This document shows, piece by piece, positions 16,701-25,070 of a stretch of DNA of 64,000 nt. Positions within the stretch are counted from its first letter, which is position 1. Each line of letters opens with the position of its first letter. The notes beneath the pieces are model-generated. The model had not been told where the DNA came from. It ran no database searches and saw only the letters and a program-made list of their open reading frames with translations. Both the position numbers and the translations under genes were made by a program. Source of the DNA: Kitasatospora sp. NBC_01246. GTDB taxonomy: Bacteria > Actinomycetota > Actinomycetes > Streptomycetales > Streptomycetaceae. Location of the stretch: positions 806,001 through 870,000 of the forward strand of contig NZ_CP108484.1 in assembly GCF_036226505.1 (NCBI RefSeq). The letters are read 5' to 3'.

Positions 16701-18022
16701 TCCTGGGTGATGACCAGTTCGGCGGCCTCCAGGGCGGCGATGACGGTCTTGCGGTTGGCGACCGAGGCGACCGGGTTGGTGCAGATGATCCAGCAGGCCT
16801 TGATCTCGCCGGCGGCCATCCGCTCGAACATCTCCACCGTGCCGCGCCCGGCCTCGGTCCGCAGCGTGCCGGCCTCGACACCCCAGAGCTCCTCGACGAA
16901 GGCCCGCTCCTGCGCCACCAGGACGGAGCGCTGGCCGGGCAGGCCTGGGCCCATGTACCCCATCTCGCGGCCGCCCATCGCGTTGGGCTGGCCGGTGAGC
17001 GAGAACGGACCGGAGCCCGGGCGGCAGATCGCACCGGTGGCGAGGTGCAGGTTGATCAGGGCGTTGGTGTTCCAGGTGCCGTGGGTGGACTGGTTGAGGC
17101 CCATCGTCCAGCAGCTCATCCACTCCCCCGCCTCGCCGATCCACCGCGCGGCCTGCCGGATGTCCGCCTCGGGTATCCCGGTGATCTCGGCGACCTTCGC
17201 GGGCGGGTAGTCCGCCAGGAAGTCGGGCATCTCCTCCCAACCCTCGGTGAACTCCGCGACGAACGCCTCGTCGGTGTGCCCGTTCTCGACCAGCAGGTGC
17301 AGCAGTCCGTTCAGCAGGGCGAGGTCGGTGCCCGGCCTGATCTGCAGGAAGAGGTCGGCCTTCGCGGCGGTGGCGGTGCGCCGCGGGTCGACGACGATCA
17401 GCTTCGCCCCGGCCGCCTTGACCCGGTCCATCATCCGCAGGAACAGGATCGGGTGGCAGTCGGCCATGTTGGCGCCGATGACGAGGAACGCGTCCGCGTG
17501 GTCGAAGTCCCGGTAGGAGCCGGGCGGCCCGTCCGCGCCCAGCGAGAGCTTGTAGCCGGAGCCCGCGGAGGCCATGCAAAGGCGGGAGTTGGACTCGATC
17601 CGGCTGGTCCGCACGAACCCCTTGGCGAGCTTGTTCGCCAGGTACTGCGCCTCCAGGGACATCTGCCCGGAGACGTAGAGGGCGAGCGCGTCGGGGCCGT
17701 GCTCGTCCAGGATCGCGCGCAGCCGCCCGGCCACCGCCGTGATCGCCTCGTCGACGTCCACCGGGACGGGTTCGGCGCCGCGCCCGGCGCGGATCAGCGC
17801 GGTGGCGGCCCGCCCGGAGGCGGCCATCATCTCGGCACTGGTCGCGCCCTTGGTGCAGAGCCGCCCGGCGTTCGTCGGGTGGCTCTTGTCCCCCGACACC
17901 TTGGCGACGGTGCGCCTGCCGGTGGCGGCGTCCCGGCCGATGTCGAGCACGACGCCGCAGCCGACGCCGCAGTACGAGCAGACCGTCCGTACGCTGTCCG
18001 CCTTCGAAGCCGGCATCGTCAC
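13778..18022 (-). CDS. nasA: Assimilatory nitrate reductase fused to CysJ-like NADPH flavoprotein reductase
   Basis: 1414 residues, about twice a normal NasA. Residues 15-56 hold the [4Fe-4S] cluster ligands (CSYCGVGC and RLCTKG); [10 protein letters not shown] near 147 carries the Mo-ligand Cys of Nas/Nap-type bis-MGD enzymes; [18 protein letters not shown] near 690 is a NasA/NarB signature. After a Pro/Ala linker comes a flavodoxin domain ([15 protein letters not shown] near 866), a CPR-type FAD domain (YSISSSPL) and an NADPH domain ([14 protein letters not shown] near 1272) ending KRYVRDVY, as CysJ does. The protein could thus take electrons straight from NADPH to nitrate in the cytoplasm. 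Start GTG at 18022 has GGGAGGGAG 6 nt upstream; ATG at 18016 is possible. A GlnR-type box lies upstream. Confidence 0.92.
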   Translation of the reverse strand: MTMPASKADSVRTVCSYCGVGCGVVLDIGRDAATGRRTVAKVSGDKSHPTNAGRLCTKGATSAEMMAASGRAATALIRAGRGAEPVPVDVDEAITAVAGRLRAILDEHGPDALALYVSGQMSLEAQYLANKLAKGFVRTSRIESNSRLCMASAGSGYKLSLGADGPPGSYRDFDHADAFLVIGANMADCHPILFLRMMDRVKAAGAKLIVVDPRRTATAAKADLFLQIRPGTDLALLNGLLHLLVENGHTDEAFVAEFTEGWEEMPDFLADYPPAKVAEITGIPEADIRQAARWIGEAGEWMSCWTMGLNQSTHGTWNTNALINLHLATGAICRPGSGPFSLTGQPNAMGGREMGYMGPGLPGQRSVLVAQERAFVEELWGVEAGTLRTEAGRGTVEMFERMAAGEIKACWIICTNPVASVANRKTVIAALEAAELVITQDVFTETETNAYADVLLPATLWAESDGVMINSERNLTLVEGVVDPPGQALPDWQLIARVACELGYADAFGYTSAEEVFEELKRAWNPATGWDLRGVSYPRLRGTPVQWPAPAADGPDRNPIRYLNDGVSQTLLERADGSRPRLAFPTPTGRARFFGRPHLPAAELPDDDYPFVLSTGRLQHQWHTLTKTGKVAKLNKLDPGPFVELHPDDAAAIGAGQGDHIEVASRRGRAVLPAVVTDRVRPGNCFAPFHWNDLFGEYLGINAVTNDAVDPVSFQPEFKACAVALRVVPAPTPEETAPVPVTADPSAGTGQPPLAVRPVPAVPGGASEAVSALTALFGLADLAPPVLAEPERRYLSGYLSGYVAAAATAPSGAVPVLPAGAPFAPATALWVDGVLAGMFSRGAPGAPGPAVPAAPGAAGAEPAAPARELLVLWASQTGNAEEFAAAAAARLAGAGRAPTLLAMADTTPRRLTAGTDVLVVTSTFGDGEAPDNGADFWQGLTAPDAPRLEGVRYAVLAFGDSSYDDFCGHGRRLDERFAELGATRLHARTDCEADDDGPAGQWLDQVTGTLVAPVERAPAPAVPAVPVPVSAAPTTPAATPGGFTRAAPFPTLLVGNRLLSLPGSQKEVRQFAFDTRGGELAYEAGDALGVWPANGAGLVAEWLALTGLDPEEHVRLADGDDLPLGEALRTRLDIARLTPDLLGFVADRTGDRVLKRLLRPDNKGELAKWSWGRQAADVVGAFPLRATAAEWVGVLKRLQPRLYSISSSPLAHPGEVRLTVSVVRYTNDLGRDRGGVCSTYLADCADDGPVPVFVQRSPQFRPPTGPTTPMIMVGPGTGVAPFIGFLEDRQARGHTGPNWLFFGEQREATDFYYREDLAAFREAGHLDRLDVAFSRDQRNKVYVQDRMREHGPRLWRWLQDGAHFYVCGDAGRMAKDVDLALREIVAAHGGLDEEAAAAYVRQLASDKRYVRDVY

Positions 18023-18423
18023 CGAGACTCCCTCCCCAGGGATCACGCGGTGGGAAGGTCCCACGATCGTGACCCTAGGAAGAGCGCATTACCGCCTCGT
18101 CACAGCGCCTGTTTCGCGAGGTTAACCGGACCGCACGGGCGCCTCCCGGTGGACGTGAGCACCACGGCGCGCTGCCATGCCTCCCGCCAAGCCGTCGATC
18201 ACGCCACGCCCGGCACGATCCGGGGTGCGGTCCGCGACGAGGGCCCCGCGAGGCGGCGCGGCGCCCCTGCGTTCCCGGCCCTGCGTGCCCGGGCCGGTCG
18301 CCCTAGGGTGGAGGGGTAACGGCGCCGCCGGGCGGCCGGTGGACCTGCCGTCGGGCCCGCTCCCGCACGAGGTGCCCCGGGGGAGGGCGGCCCGGTCCCG
18401 ACCCACCGGCGGAGCGAGGTGCG
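18023..18423. other. Divergent promoter region of nasA fusion and FUSC gene
   Basis: 401 bp with no gene. It holds the GlnR-type box at 18111-18126 for the leftward nitrate reductase and a -10-like TAGGGT at 18304-18309 that would give the rightward FUSC gene a leader of about 105 nt. Confidence 0.5.
18111..18126 (-). promoter_or_regulatory. GlnR-type nitrogen box upstream of nitrate reductase
   Basis: On the minus strand GTTAACCTCGCGAAAC fits the streptomycete GlnR half-box pair gTnAc-n6-GaAAc with the required 11-bp spacing. A GTGAC follows 7 nt after GAAAC, one base off the ideal phase for a second pair. It lies 89 nt upstream of the proposed start. GlnR activates nitrate assimilation under nitrogen limitation in Streptomyces; that it does so here is inference. 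Confidence 0.6.
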
Positions 18424-20667
18424 ATGCGGTTGCCCCACCGGGCGGCGTCCCCGCTCCTGCCCCGCCCCGATCCCCCGGTGGCGCACCGCGCGGTCCGGGT
18501 CACCGCCGCCGCGTGCACGGGCTTCTACGTCTTCCGCTACGGCTTCGACCAGCCGGTGACGGCCACCTACGCCCTGTTCGGGGCGATCGCGGTCGGCGTA
18601 CTGGCCCGGGTGGAGGGCGGCGCGCGCGCCCGGGGTCGGACGCTGCTGCTGACCCTGCCCTTCGCCTGGGCGCTGGTCTGCCTGGGCACCGCGCTGGCCG
18701 TGCACGCCTGGACGGCGGCGCTGGGCATGGTGGGCGTGGGCTTCGCGGTGTCCTTCGCCTCGGTGGGCGGACCGCGGCTGGTCGGGCTCACCACCGGGCT
18801 CCAGCTCTTCTACATCCTGCCGTGCTTCCCGCCCTACGCCCCGGACACCCTGCCGCAGCGGCTGGCCGGCGTGACCGCGGGCCTGCTGCTGCTCGCCGCC
18901 GCGGAGCGGCTGCTGTGGCCGGAGCCGCCGCCGAGGGACTACCGCGACCGCGTGCGGAGCGCCGCCCTGGCGCTGGCCGGGCTGGCCGACCGTGCCGCCG
19001 CGCACTGCGGCGGGCCGCCGCCGACCGCCACCGGCGCCGTGCCGGACGATGCCACCGCGGCGGACCGCGCCCGGGCCCTCCTCGACGACCTGCGGTTCTC
19101 CCGGATCCCGCTGATGGAACGGCCCGCCGGCCCGGGGGCCGCCGACCGCGCGCTCACCCACTGCGCGACCACGCTGCAGTTCATCGGAGCCGAGCTGCTG
19201 CGGATCCGCCGGCTGGGCGCCACCGGCGGGCCCTACCCCGAGGCGGCCGCCCTGGTGGCGACCACCGCCGGTGCGCTGCGCGCGGCCGCGGCGGGGGTTC
19301 GGCCGGACGGTCCGGTCCCGTCCGCCGCGCCGGTCGAGACGCGGATCGCCGCCTTCGACGCCGACCGCACCTCACCGGCCGGCGGTACCGACGCGTCGGA
19401 CGGCCCCACCGGCCCCACCGTCGCCCGGCTGGCGCTCGGCACCCTCGCCCTGAGCGCCGCCGAGGGCGCCCGCTTCCTCACCCTCGCCACCCGCACCAGC
19501 CGCCGGGCACCGCCGCCGCCCGACAGCACCCCGCCCGACCAGCGCCCCGGCCCGTTCTGGTACGCCTACGAGCCGACGCCGATGCTCTGGTGGCGCCGGA
19601 TCCGCGGCAACCTGACCCCTCGCTCGGTGTACTTCCGCAACGCCCTGCGCACCGCCGGCGCCCTCGGCGCGGCCCGTCTGGTGGTCGGCGCCCTCGATCT
19701 CACCCACGGGTTCTGGGTCCTGCTGGCGACCCTCACCCTGATGCGCACCAGCGCGGCCGACACCCGGATCACGCTGCGCCCCGCCCTGGCCGGCACCGCC
19801 GGCGGCGCCGTCGTGACGGCGCTGCTGCTGATCGCGGTCGGCGAGCACCCCGTCTTCTACGCCGCCGCGCTGCCGCCCGCGATGCTGTTCGCGTTCGCCT
19901 TCAGCCCGGGGCTCGGGCTGGCCTGGGCGCAGGGGACGTTCACCGTCGTGGTCGCCATGGTCTTCACCCAGCTCGCCCCGGCCGGGTGGCGGCTGGCCGA
20001 GGCCCGGCTGGTCGACGTGGCGACCGGTGCCACGATCGGCATCCTCGCCGGGCTCTGCGCCTGGCCGCGCGGCGGCGGTCACGACCTGCGGCGGCGTACC
20101 GCCGAGCTGCTGGACCGCAGCGCCGCCGCGCTGTCCGAGACCGTCGCCGTGGTCACCGGGTCGGGCCCGGCCAGGGGCGCGCTGCAGCGGGCCCGGCACA
20201 GCACGCTGCTCACCGAGGCGCTGTACGCCCAGTACCGCAGCGAGCGCCACCAGCCGGCCGGGGAGGGCCCGAACTGGCAGGCCGCCGTGCTGACCGGGCA
20301 GCACACGGTGCGCGGGGCCGAGCCGCTGCTCGCCCGGATCCCGCCGGGCACCGCGGCCTCCGGCCCGCACGGCGGGGCGGCCCTGGTCGGCCGCGCCGAG
20401 CAGGTCGCCGCGGCATTCCGCCGCGAGGGCGCGGCGCTGCTCGACCCGGCCGGGTTCGCCGCGGCGGACCGGGCGCTGGCCGAGGCCCTCGCGGCCCTGC
20501 ACGAGGACCGCGTCACGGCCACCCGAACGCCCGAGGACCCGGTCTCACTGCACACCGTGGACGTCACGCTCTGGCTCACCGGGCTGCTGGACGACCTCGG
20601 CCGGGTCCACGGCTCCGCCCGGGCCGCCCCGGGCGGCACGCCGGCCCCGGCAGAGCGCCACGCTTGA
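18424..20667 (+). CDS. FUSC-family (aromatic acid exporter-like) membrane protein
   Basis: 747 residues with the duplicated FUSC architecture: an N-terminal block of about six membrane segments (residues 20-165), a long cytoplasmic helical stretch (165-410), a second membrane block (about 415-545, beginning RNALRTAGALGAARLVVG, with LDLTHGFWVLLATLTLMRTS, the family's LxxPHxYWxxLTxxxV-like signature) and a C-terminal helical domain. FUSC proteins (AaeB, YccS) are linked to efflux of aromatic acids. ATG at 18424 is preceded by GGAGCGAGG. Ends shortly before an iron box that belongs to the next gene. Confidence 0.85.
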   Translation: MRLPHRAASPLLPRPDPPVAHRAVRVTAAACTGFYVFRYGFDQPVTATYALFGAIAVGVLARVEGGARARGRTLLLTLPFAWALVCLGTALAVHAWTAALGMVGVGFAVSFASVGGPRLVGLTTGLQLFYILPCFPPYAPDTLPQRLAGVTAGLLLLAAAERLLWPEPPPRDYRDRVRSAALALAGLADRAAAHCGGPPPTATGAVPDDATAADRARALLDDLRFSRIPLMERPAGPGAADRALTHCATTLQFIGAELLRIRRLGATGGPYPEAAALVATTAGALRAAAAGVRPDGPVPSAAPVETRIAAFDADRTSPAGGTDASDGPTGPTVARLALGTLALSAAEGARFLTLATRTSRRAPPPPDSTPPDQRPGPFWYAYEPTPMLWWRRIRGNLTPRSVYFRNALRTAGALGAARLVVGALDLTHGFWVLLATLTLMRTSAADTRITLRPALAGTAGGAVVTALLLIAVGEHPVFYAAALPPAMLFAFAFSPGLGLAWAQGTFTVVVAMVFTQLAPAGWRLAEARLVDVATGATIGILAGLCAWPRGGGHDLRRRTAELLDRSAAALSETVAVVTGSGPARGALQRARHSTLLTEALYAQYRSERHQPAGEGPNWQAAVLTGQHTVRGAEPLLARIPPGTAASGPHGGAALVGRAEQVAAAFRREGAALLDPAGFAAADRALAEALAALHEDRVTATRTPEDPVSLHTVDVTLWLTGLLDDLGRVHGSARAAPGGTPAPAERHA

Positions 20668-20692
20668 CAGGTAGGCAAGCCTTACCTAAGTT
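20664..20692 (+). promoter_or_regulatory. Promoter with embedded DmdR/IdeR iron box
   Basis: TTGACA (20664-20669), 17-bp spacer and TAAGTT (20687-20692) form a sigma-70-like promoter whose start point would fall at or next to the ATG at 20701 (leaderless). The 19-bp element at 20671-20689, read on the minus strand as TTAGGTAAGGCTTGCCTAC, matches the actinobacterial iron box TTAGGTTAGGCTCACCTAA at 15 of 19 positions and fills the spacer, so iron-loaded DmdR/IdeR would block RNA polymerase. Confidence 0.75.
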
Positions 20693-20700
20693 GAACGTCC

Positions 20701-21002
20701 ATGTTCCGCAACCGCCCCGACACCACCCACCCGGCCGCCCTGCTGCGACGCCTGCGTCCGGGACCGCTGCCGATCGACCCGCAGGCCGATGTCGGGCGGC
20801 GGGCCTGGGCGGCCTGTCGGGCTGCGACGACGCCCGCGGGTGCGCCGGCTGCGCGGAGCGGCGCAACTGCCGCGAGCACTGGCGCTACCTGCTCTCCAAC
20901 ACCGGCAGCGTGCTCCACCTCCAGTGCCCCACCTGCACCCACGTCTGGGACCACGAGACCGGCTTCGGCGCCACTCGGCAGGAGATCCGGCGACCGGCCT
21001 GA
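20701..21002 (+). pseudogene. Iron-regulated Cys-rich zinc-ribbon/Fe-S-like small protein, apparent frameshift
   Basis: Translation from the leaderless ATG gives MFRNRPDTTHPAALLRRL.. up to RRAWAACR; the continuation that looks like protein, GCAGCAERRNCREHW and LHLQCPTCTHVWDHETGFG, is in the next frame and runs to 21002. Adding one G to the run at 20819-20821 joins the two parts into about 100 residues with ordered Cys pairs: CRGC, CAGC, then a single Cys, then CPTC. This suggests a base lost in a homopolymer (sequencing error or real mutation). The Cys pattern fits a zinc ribbon or iron-sulfur ligand set. Family not recognised; iron control is supported by the overlapping iron box. Confidence 0.6.
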
Positions 21003-21187
21003 GCGGCGCCGCCGAGAGCACCGCCGAGGGCACCGCACGGCCACCGGGCGGGCGGCCGCGTTCGGGTAGAGTCACCGGCACGGGGCGGCCGTTCGCCGTC
21101 CCACGGCCTGCGCGAGGCGCGCGGGCCGACCGTCGTACCGGGGCCGATGACGCCCCCGCGAGGATCCGCCGGCAGGAGAAGAAGCGT

Positions 21188-21244
21188 GTGCGAGCCCCGG
21201 GTACCCGGCGCCACCGCCTGCCCGCCGTGAGCTTCCACGCCTGA
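21188..21244 (+). CDS. Candidate leader peptide (upstream ORF), 18 residues
   Basis: GTG start preceded by AGGAGAAGAAGC, one of the better Shine-Dalgarno sequences in the window, encodes MRAPGTRRHRLPAVSFHA and stops at 21244. It is basic, with five Arg and two His. An overlapping alternative GTG at 21186 would encode a different 14-residue peptide with two Cys. It lies 33 nt before a strong hairpin and 166 nt before SulP. Function as an attenuator or ribosome-stalling leader is inference. Confidence 0.4.
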   Translation: MRAPGTRRHRLPAVSFHA

Positions 21245-21277
21245 ACCGCCCGGCCGCCCCCACGGGGCCACCGCACT

Positions 21278-21328
21278 CACGCGTCGGAGCCCCGGGCCAG
21301 CGGAGCACCCGCCCCCGGGCGACGCGTG
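21278..21328 (+). promoter_or_regulatory. Hairpin in the SulP leader
   Basis: CACGCGTCG (21278-21286) pairs perfectly with CGACGCGTG (21320-21328), and inner CCC/GGG can extend the stem past a 3-nt bulge. It stands between the upstream ORF and the SulP start and could be an attenuation or anti-attenuation structure. Confidence 0.5.
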
Positions 21329-21410
21329 GGACGCGGCCGCGGCCTTCCGCACCCCGTCCGTCCCCCGCGCACCCGCCGGTCGCGCCCGAGCACGACAGGT
21401 CCACGCCGTC

Positions 21411-22913
21411 TTGCAGACTCCCCCGCCCACCGCTGCCGCACGCCTGCGCGCCGCCCGCCCCGACTGGCTGACCGACCCGAAGGTCTGGCGCACCGAGGTA
21501 CTGGCCGGCCTGGTGGTCGCGCTCGCGCTCGTCCCCGAGGCGATCTCGTTCTCGGTCATCGCCGGCGTACCCCCCAAGATCGGCCTGTTCGCGTCCTTCA
21601 CCATGGCGGTGACGATCGCGATCGTCGGCGGGCGCCGCGCGATGATCTCGGCCGCGACCGGCGCCGTCGCGCTGGTGATCGGGCCGCTGAACCGCGAACA
21701 CGGCTTCGGCTACCTGGTCGCGGCGGTGATCCTGGCCGGCGTCTTCCAGATCGTGCTGGGCGCGCTCGGGGTGGCGAAGCTGATCCGGTACGTGCCCCGC
21801 TCGGTGATGGTCGGCTTCGTCAACGCGCTGGCGATCCTGGTCTTCATGGCCCAGGTCCCCGAGATGACGGACGTGCCGTGGCCGGTCTATCCGCTGATCG
21901 CGGCCGGCCTGGCGCTGATGGTGTTCTTCCCGAAGGCCACCACCGTCGTCCCCGCGCCGCTGGTCTCGATCACCGTCCTCACCGTGGTCACCGTGGCGGC
22001 CGGCCTCGCGGTACCGACCGTCGGCGACAAGGGCGGCCTGCCGTCCTCGCTGCCGGTGCCCGGGCTGCCGGACGTGCCGTTCACCCCGCACACCCTGGCG
22101 GTCGTCGCTCCGTACGCCCTCGCGATGGCGCTGGTGGGGCTGATGGAGTCGCTGATGACCGCCAGGCTCGTCGACGACATCACCGACACCCGCTCCGACA
22201 AGACCCGGGAGTCGGTCGGCCAGGGCGTCGCCAACATCGTCACCGGCTTCTTCGGGGGCATGGGCGGCTGCGCGATGATCGGGCAGACCATGATCAACGT
22301 GAAGGTGTCCGGCGCCCGGACCAGGCTCTCCACCTTCCTGGCCGGTGCCTTCCTGATGGTGCTGTGCATCGTCTTCGGCCCGGTCGTCTCCCGCATCCCG
22401 ATGGCCGCGCTGGTCGCCGTGATGGTGATGGTCTGCTTCGCGACCTTCGACTGGCACTCCGTCGCGCCGAAGACCCTGCGGCGGATGCCGGCCGGCGAGA
22501 TCGCCGTCATGGTGATCACCGTCGCCCTGGTCGTCGCCACCTCCAACCTCGCCGTCGGCGTCGTCGCCGGCTCGATCACCGCCATGGTGATCTTCGCCAA
22601 GCGCGTCGCCCACCGCGCCGACCTCACCGCCGTCACCGACCCGGACGGCGGCCAGGTGATCTACTCGGTCACCGGGGAGCTCTTCTTCGCCTCCAGCAAC
22701 GACCTCGTCGCCCGCTTCGACTACGCGGGTGATCCGGACCGGGTGGTCATCGATCTGAGCCGGGCGCACATCTGGGACGCCTCCTCGGTGGCCGCCCTCG
22801 ACGCGGTCGAGGCCAGGTACGCGCAGCGCGGCAAGTCCGTCGAGATCACCGGCCTCAACCGGCCCAGCGCCGAGATCCACCGCAGCCTGAGCGGCGAACT
22901 CGCCGGCCACTGA
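21411..22913 (+). CDS. SulP-family anion transporter with STAS domain
   Basis: 500 residues. The membrane part (about 25-400) begins with VWRTEVLAGLVVALALVPEAISFSVIAGVPPKIGL, the SulP entry signature, and has 11-14 hydrophobic segments; ATGAVALVIGPL and GGMGGCAMIGQTMINVKVSGARTRLSTFLAG are strongly conserved in the sulfate/bicarbonate permeases. The last 90 residues form a short STAS domain (VIDLSRAHIWDASSVAALD). Substrate is sulfate, bicarbonate or another oxyanion; this cannot be decided. The TTG start at 21411 has no good ribosome site, so the true start may differ by a few codons. A perfect terminator follows. Confidence 0.9.
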   Translation: MQTPPPTAAARLRAARPDWLTDPKVWRTEVLAGLVVALALVPEAISFSVIAGVPPKIGLFASFTMAVTIAIVGGRRAMISAATGAVALVIGPLNREHGFGYLVAAVILAGVFQIVLGALGVAKLIRYVPRSVMVGFVNALAILVFMAQVPEMTDVPWPVYPLIAAGLALMVFFPKATTVVPAPLVSITVLTVVTVAAGLAVPTVGDKGGLPSSLPVPGLPDVPFTPHTLAVVAPYALAMALVGLMESLMTARLVDDITDTRSDKTRESVGQGVANIVTGFFGGMGGCAMIGQTMINVKVSGARTRLSTFLAGAFLMVLCIVFGPVVSRIPMAALVAVMVMVCFATFDWHSVAPKTLRRMPAGEIAVMVITVALVVATSNLAVGVVAGSITAMVIFAKRVAHRADLTAVTDPDGGQVIYSVTGELFFASSNDLVARFDYAGDPDRVVIDLSRAHIWDASSVAALDAVEARYAQRGKSVEITGLNRPSAEIHRSLSGELAGH

Positions 22914-22928
22914 GGCCGCCACCGGTAC

Positions 22929-22970
22929 CACCGCGCCCGCCCTCCGGTCCGTCGGAGGGCGGGCGCGGTG
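22929..22970. terminator. Strong bidirectional terminator, 18-bp stem
   Basis: CACCGCGCCCGCCCTCCG pairs with CGGAGGGCGGGCGCGGTG around a 6-nt loop (ends at 22929 and 22970). It lies between the convergent SulP and molybdenum oxidoreductase genes. Confidence 0.85.
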
Positions 22971-22985
22971 CTGTGCCGGCGCCGA

Positions 22986-25070
22986 TCAGCCCGGCAGCGC
23001 GTCCAGCAGGAGCTCCGGGCGCACCGGGAGGTCCCGCACCCGGACCCCGGTGGCGTGGTGGACGGCGTTGGCGACGGCCGCGGCGGTGCCGACGATGCCG
23101 ATCTCGCCGATCCCCTTGGAGCCCATGGGGTTCAGGTGCGCGTCCTCCTCCTCGATCCAGTGGGCCTCCACGGACGGGATGTCGGCGTTCGCGGCCACGT
23201 GGTACGCGGCCAGGTCGCGTTCGGCGTGGTCTCCGAACTCCCGGTCCATCGTGCTGTGTTCGAGGAGCGCCATCGAGACACCCATGATCATCCCGCCCAC
23301 CAGCTGCGACCGGGCGGTCCGCTCGTTCAGGATCCGCCCGGCCGCGAAGACCCCGAGCAGCCGGCGCAGCCGCACCTCTCCGGTGTCGGCGTCGACCGCG
23401 ACCCGGACGAACTGGGCGCCGAAGGCGTGCCGGGCGTACTCGCGACCGGCCTTGACCGCCCCCGTGGTGTCCGCCAGGTGGCGCAGCCCCTCGGCGGGCA
23501 GCGGCGCGGTGCCCCGTTCGGCCAGCGTGCGGCGCAGCCCGGTGCACGCCTCGTGGACCGCCCAGCCCCAGGACGCGGTGCCCGACGACCCTCCGGCGAG
23601 CGGAGCCCGGGGCAGGTCGGTCCGGCCGATCGCGACGCCGACCCGGTCCGCCGGCACACCGAGCGCCTCGGCCGCGATCCCGGTGAGGGCCGCCCGGGCG
23701 CCGGTGCCGATGTCGGTGGCGTTGGTGCGCACCAGGAAGGTGCCGTCCGGGAGGGCGACGGCCTCGGCGGTGGAGGGCGACACCAGCACGGGGTACGTCG
23801 AGGCGGCGACGCCGCAGCCGAGCAGCCAGGCCCCCTCGCGACGGGGCCCCCGGGCGCGCTCGCCCGCCCAGTCGAACCGGCGCGCACCCTCCCGCAGGCA
23901 CTCCACCAGGTGGCGGCTGCTGAACGGGCGGCCGGAGTCCGGCTCCACGGCCGGTTCGTTGCGCAGGCGCAGGTCGACCGGGTCCAGCCCGCAGGCCTCG
24001 GCGAGCTCGTCCATCGCGCATTCCAGGGCGAACATGCCCGGCGTCTCGCCCGGGGCCCGCATCCAGGAGGGGGTGGGCACGTCCTGGCGGACCACCCGGT
24101 GCGACGTCCTGCTGTGCGGCGCCGCGTACATCACGCGGGCCGGCACGGCGGCCTGCTCGACGAACTCGCGCACCGTCGAGGAACGGGTGACCACCTCGTG
24201 CGCCAGGGCGGCGAGCCGGCCGCCGTCGTCGGCTCCCAGGCGCAACCGGTGCACCGTGGGCGAGCGGTGGCCGGTGAGGGCGGGCAGCTGGGCCCGGGGC
24301 AGGGCGAGCCGGACGGGACGGCCGACGTGCAGGGCGGCCATCGCCGCCAGGACGACGTGCGGCCTGGTGGTGCCCTTGCTGCCGAAGCCGCCGCCGACAT
24401 GCTCGCTGATCACCAGGACGTCCTGCGGCGCCACCCCGAACAGTGCGGCCAGGGTCTCCTGGACGTTGTTGCCCCCCTGGCTGGAGTCGTGCACGGTGAG
24501 CCGGCCGTCGGCCCACCGGGCGGTGGCGGTGTGCGGCTCCATCGGGTGGTTGTGCAGCGGGCCGATGCGGTAGGTGCGGTCGATCCGGACGTCGGCCTGC
24601 TGGTAGGCGTGGTCGAAGTCGCCGTGGGTGCGGACGGCGGGGTAGCCGCCGTTGGCCTTCTCGGGCGTGTAGAGGCCGGGGTGGTCGTCGGTGAGCACGA
24701 CGTCGTGCGGTTCGGCGGCGTAGCCGATCCGGACGGCCTCGGCCCCCGCCCGGGCGTCCTGCGGGGTTTCGGCGACGACCAGGGCGGCCACCTCGCCGCG
24801 GTGCGCGACCCGGGGGGACTGCAGCACGGCCAGCGTCGGGTCGCCGTCCGCGGGCAGGGTGAGCACGGGTGCGTCGCGGTGGCTGAGCACCGCGACGACC
24901 CCGGGGATCGCCAGGGCGGCGGCGGTGTCGACGCCGGTGATGTCGCCGCGGGCGACGGTGGTGGGGACCGGCCAGGCGTGGAGCAGCCCCTCGGGGTGGT
25001 GGTCGCCGGCGTAGCGGGCGGCTCCGGTGACCTTGTCCAGGCCCTCCGGTCGGGCGAGGTCGCTGGTCAT
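22986..25070 (-). CDS. yagR: Molybdopterin-cytosine-dinucleotide aldehyde oxidoreductase large subunit (YagR/PaoC type)
   Basis: 694 residues, close to the 730 of E. coli PaoC. The N-terminus goes straight into KVTGAARYAGD; HVGGGFGSKG (about 210) is the molybdopterin-contact loop; GSKGIGEIGIVG near the C-terminus holds the catalytic Glu of the xanthine oxidase family; RAPGETPGMFALECAMDELA matches the RAPGxxxGxFxxExxMDELA family segment. Arg/Phe residues of true xanthine dehydrogenases are not evident, so an aldehyde substrate is more likely. Start overlaps the stop of the FAD subunit gene (ATGA, 25067-25070). No XdhC/PaoD maturation gene is adjacent. Confidence 0.88.
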   Translation of the reverse strand: MTSDLARPEGLDKVTGAARYAGDHHPEGLLHAWPVPTTVARGDITGVDTAAALAIPGVVAVLSHRDAPVLTLPADGDPTLAVLQSPRVAHRGEVAALVVAETPQDARAGAEAVRIGYAAEPHDVVLTDDHPGLYTPEKANGGYPAVRTHGDFDHAYQQADVRIDRTYRIGPLHNHPMEPHTATARWADGRLTVHDSSQGGNNVQETLAALFGVAPQDVLVISEHVGGGFGSKGTTRPHVVLAAMAALHVGRPVRLALPRAQLPALTGHRSPTVHRLRLGADDGGRLAALAHEVVTRSSTVREFVEQAAVPARVMYAAPHSRTSHRVVRQDVPTPSWMRAPGETPGMFALECAMDELAEACGLDPVDLRLRNEPAVEPDSGRPFSSRHLVECLREGARRFDWAGERARGPRREGAWLLGCGVAASTYPVLVSPSTAEAVALPDGTFLVRTNATDIGTGARAALTGIAAEALGVPADRVGVAIGRTDLPRAPLAGGSSGTASWGWAVHEACTGLRRTLAERGTAPLPAEGLRHLADTTGAVKAGREYARHAFGAQFVRVAVDADTGEVRLRRLLGVFAAGRILNERTARSQLVGGMIMGVSMALLEHSTMDREFGDHAERDLAAYHVAANADIPSVEAHWIEEEDAHLNPMGSKGIGEIGIVGTAAAVANAVHHATGVRVRDLPVRPELLLDALPG

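Larger units (their letters stand above)
21003..21410. other. Long leader of the SulP gene
   Basis: 408 bp. A -10-like TAGAGT lies near 21066; if used, the SulP transcript has a leader of about 335 nt. The leader contains a short upstream ORF with a strong ribosome site (21188-21244) and a hairpin (21278-21328). Confidence 0.5.

Noticed and set aside
13506..17579. Very long minus-strand reading frame parallel to the nitrate reductase gene
   Set aside because: It is an Arg/Pro/Gly-rich shadow of the real gene; only its last 58 codons, beyond the nitrate reductase, carry protein-like sequence.
21186..21230. Alternative upstream ORF from GTG 21186 with two Cys codons (Cys-responsive attenuator)
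   Set aside because: Possible, but two scattered Cys codons are not the Cys run expected of a Cys-sensing leader; the GTG at 21188 fits the ribosome site equally well and gives a longer basic peptide.
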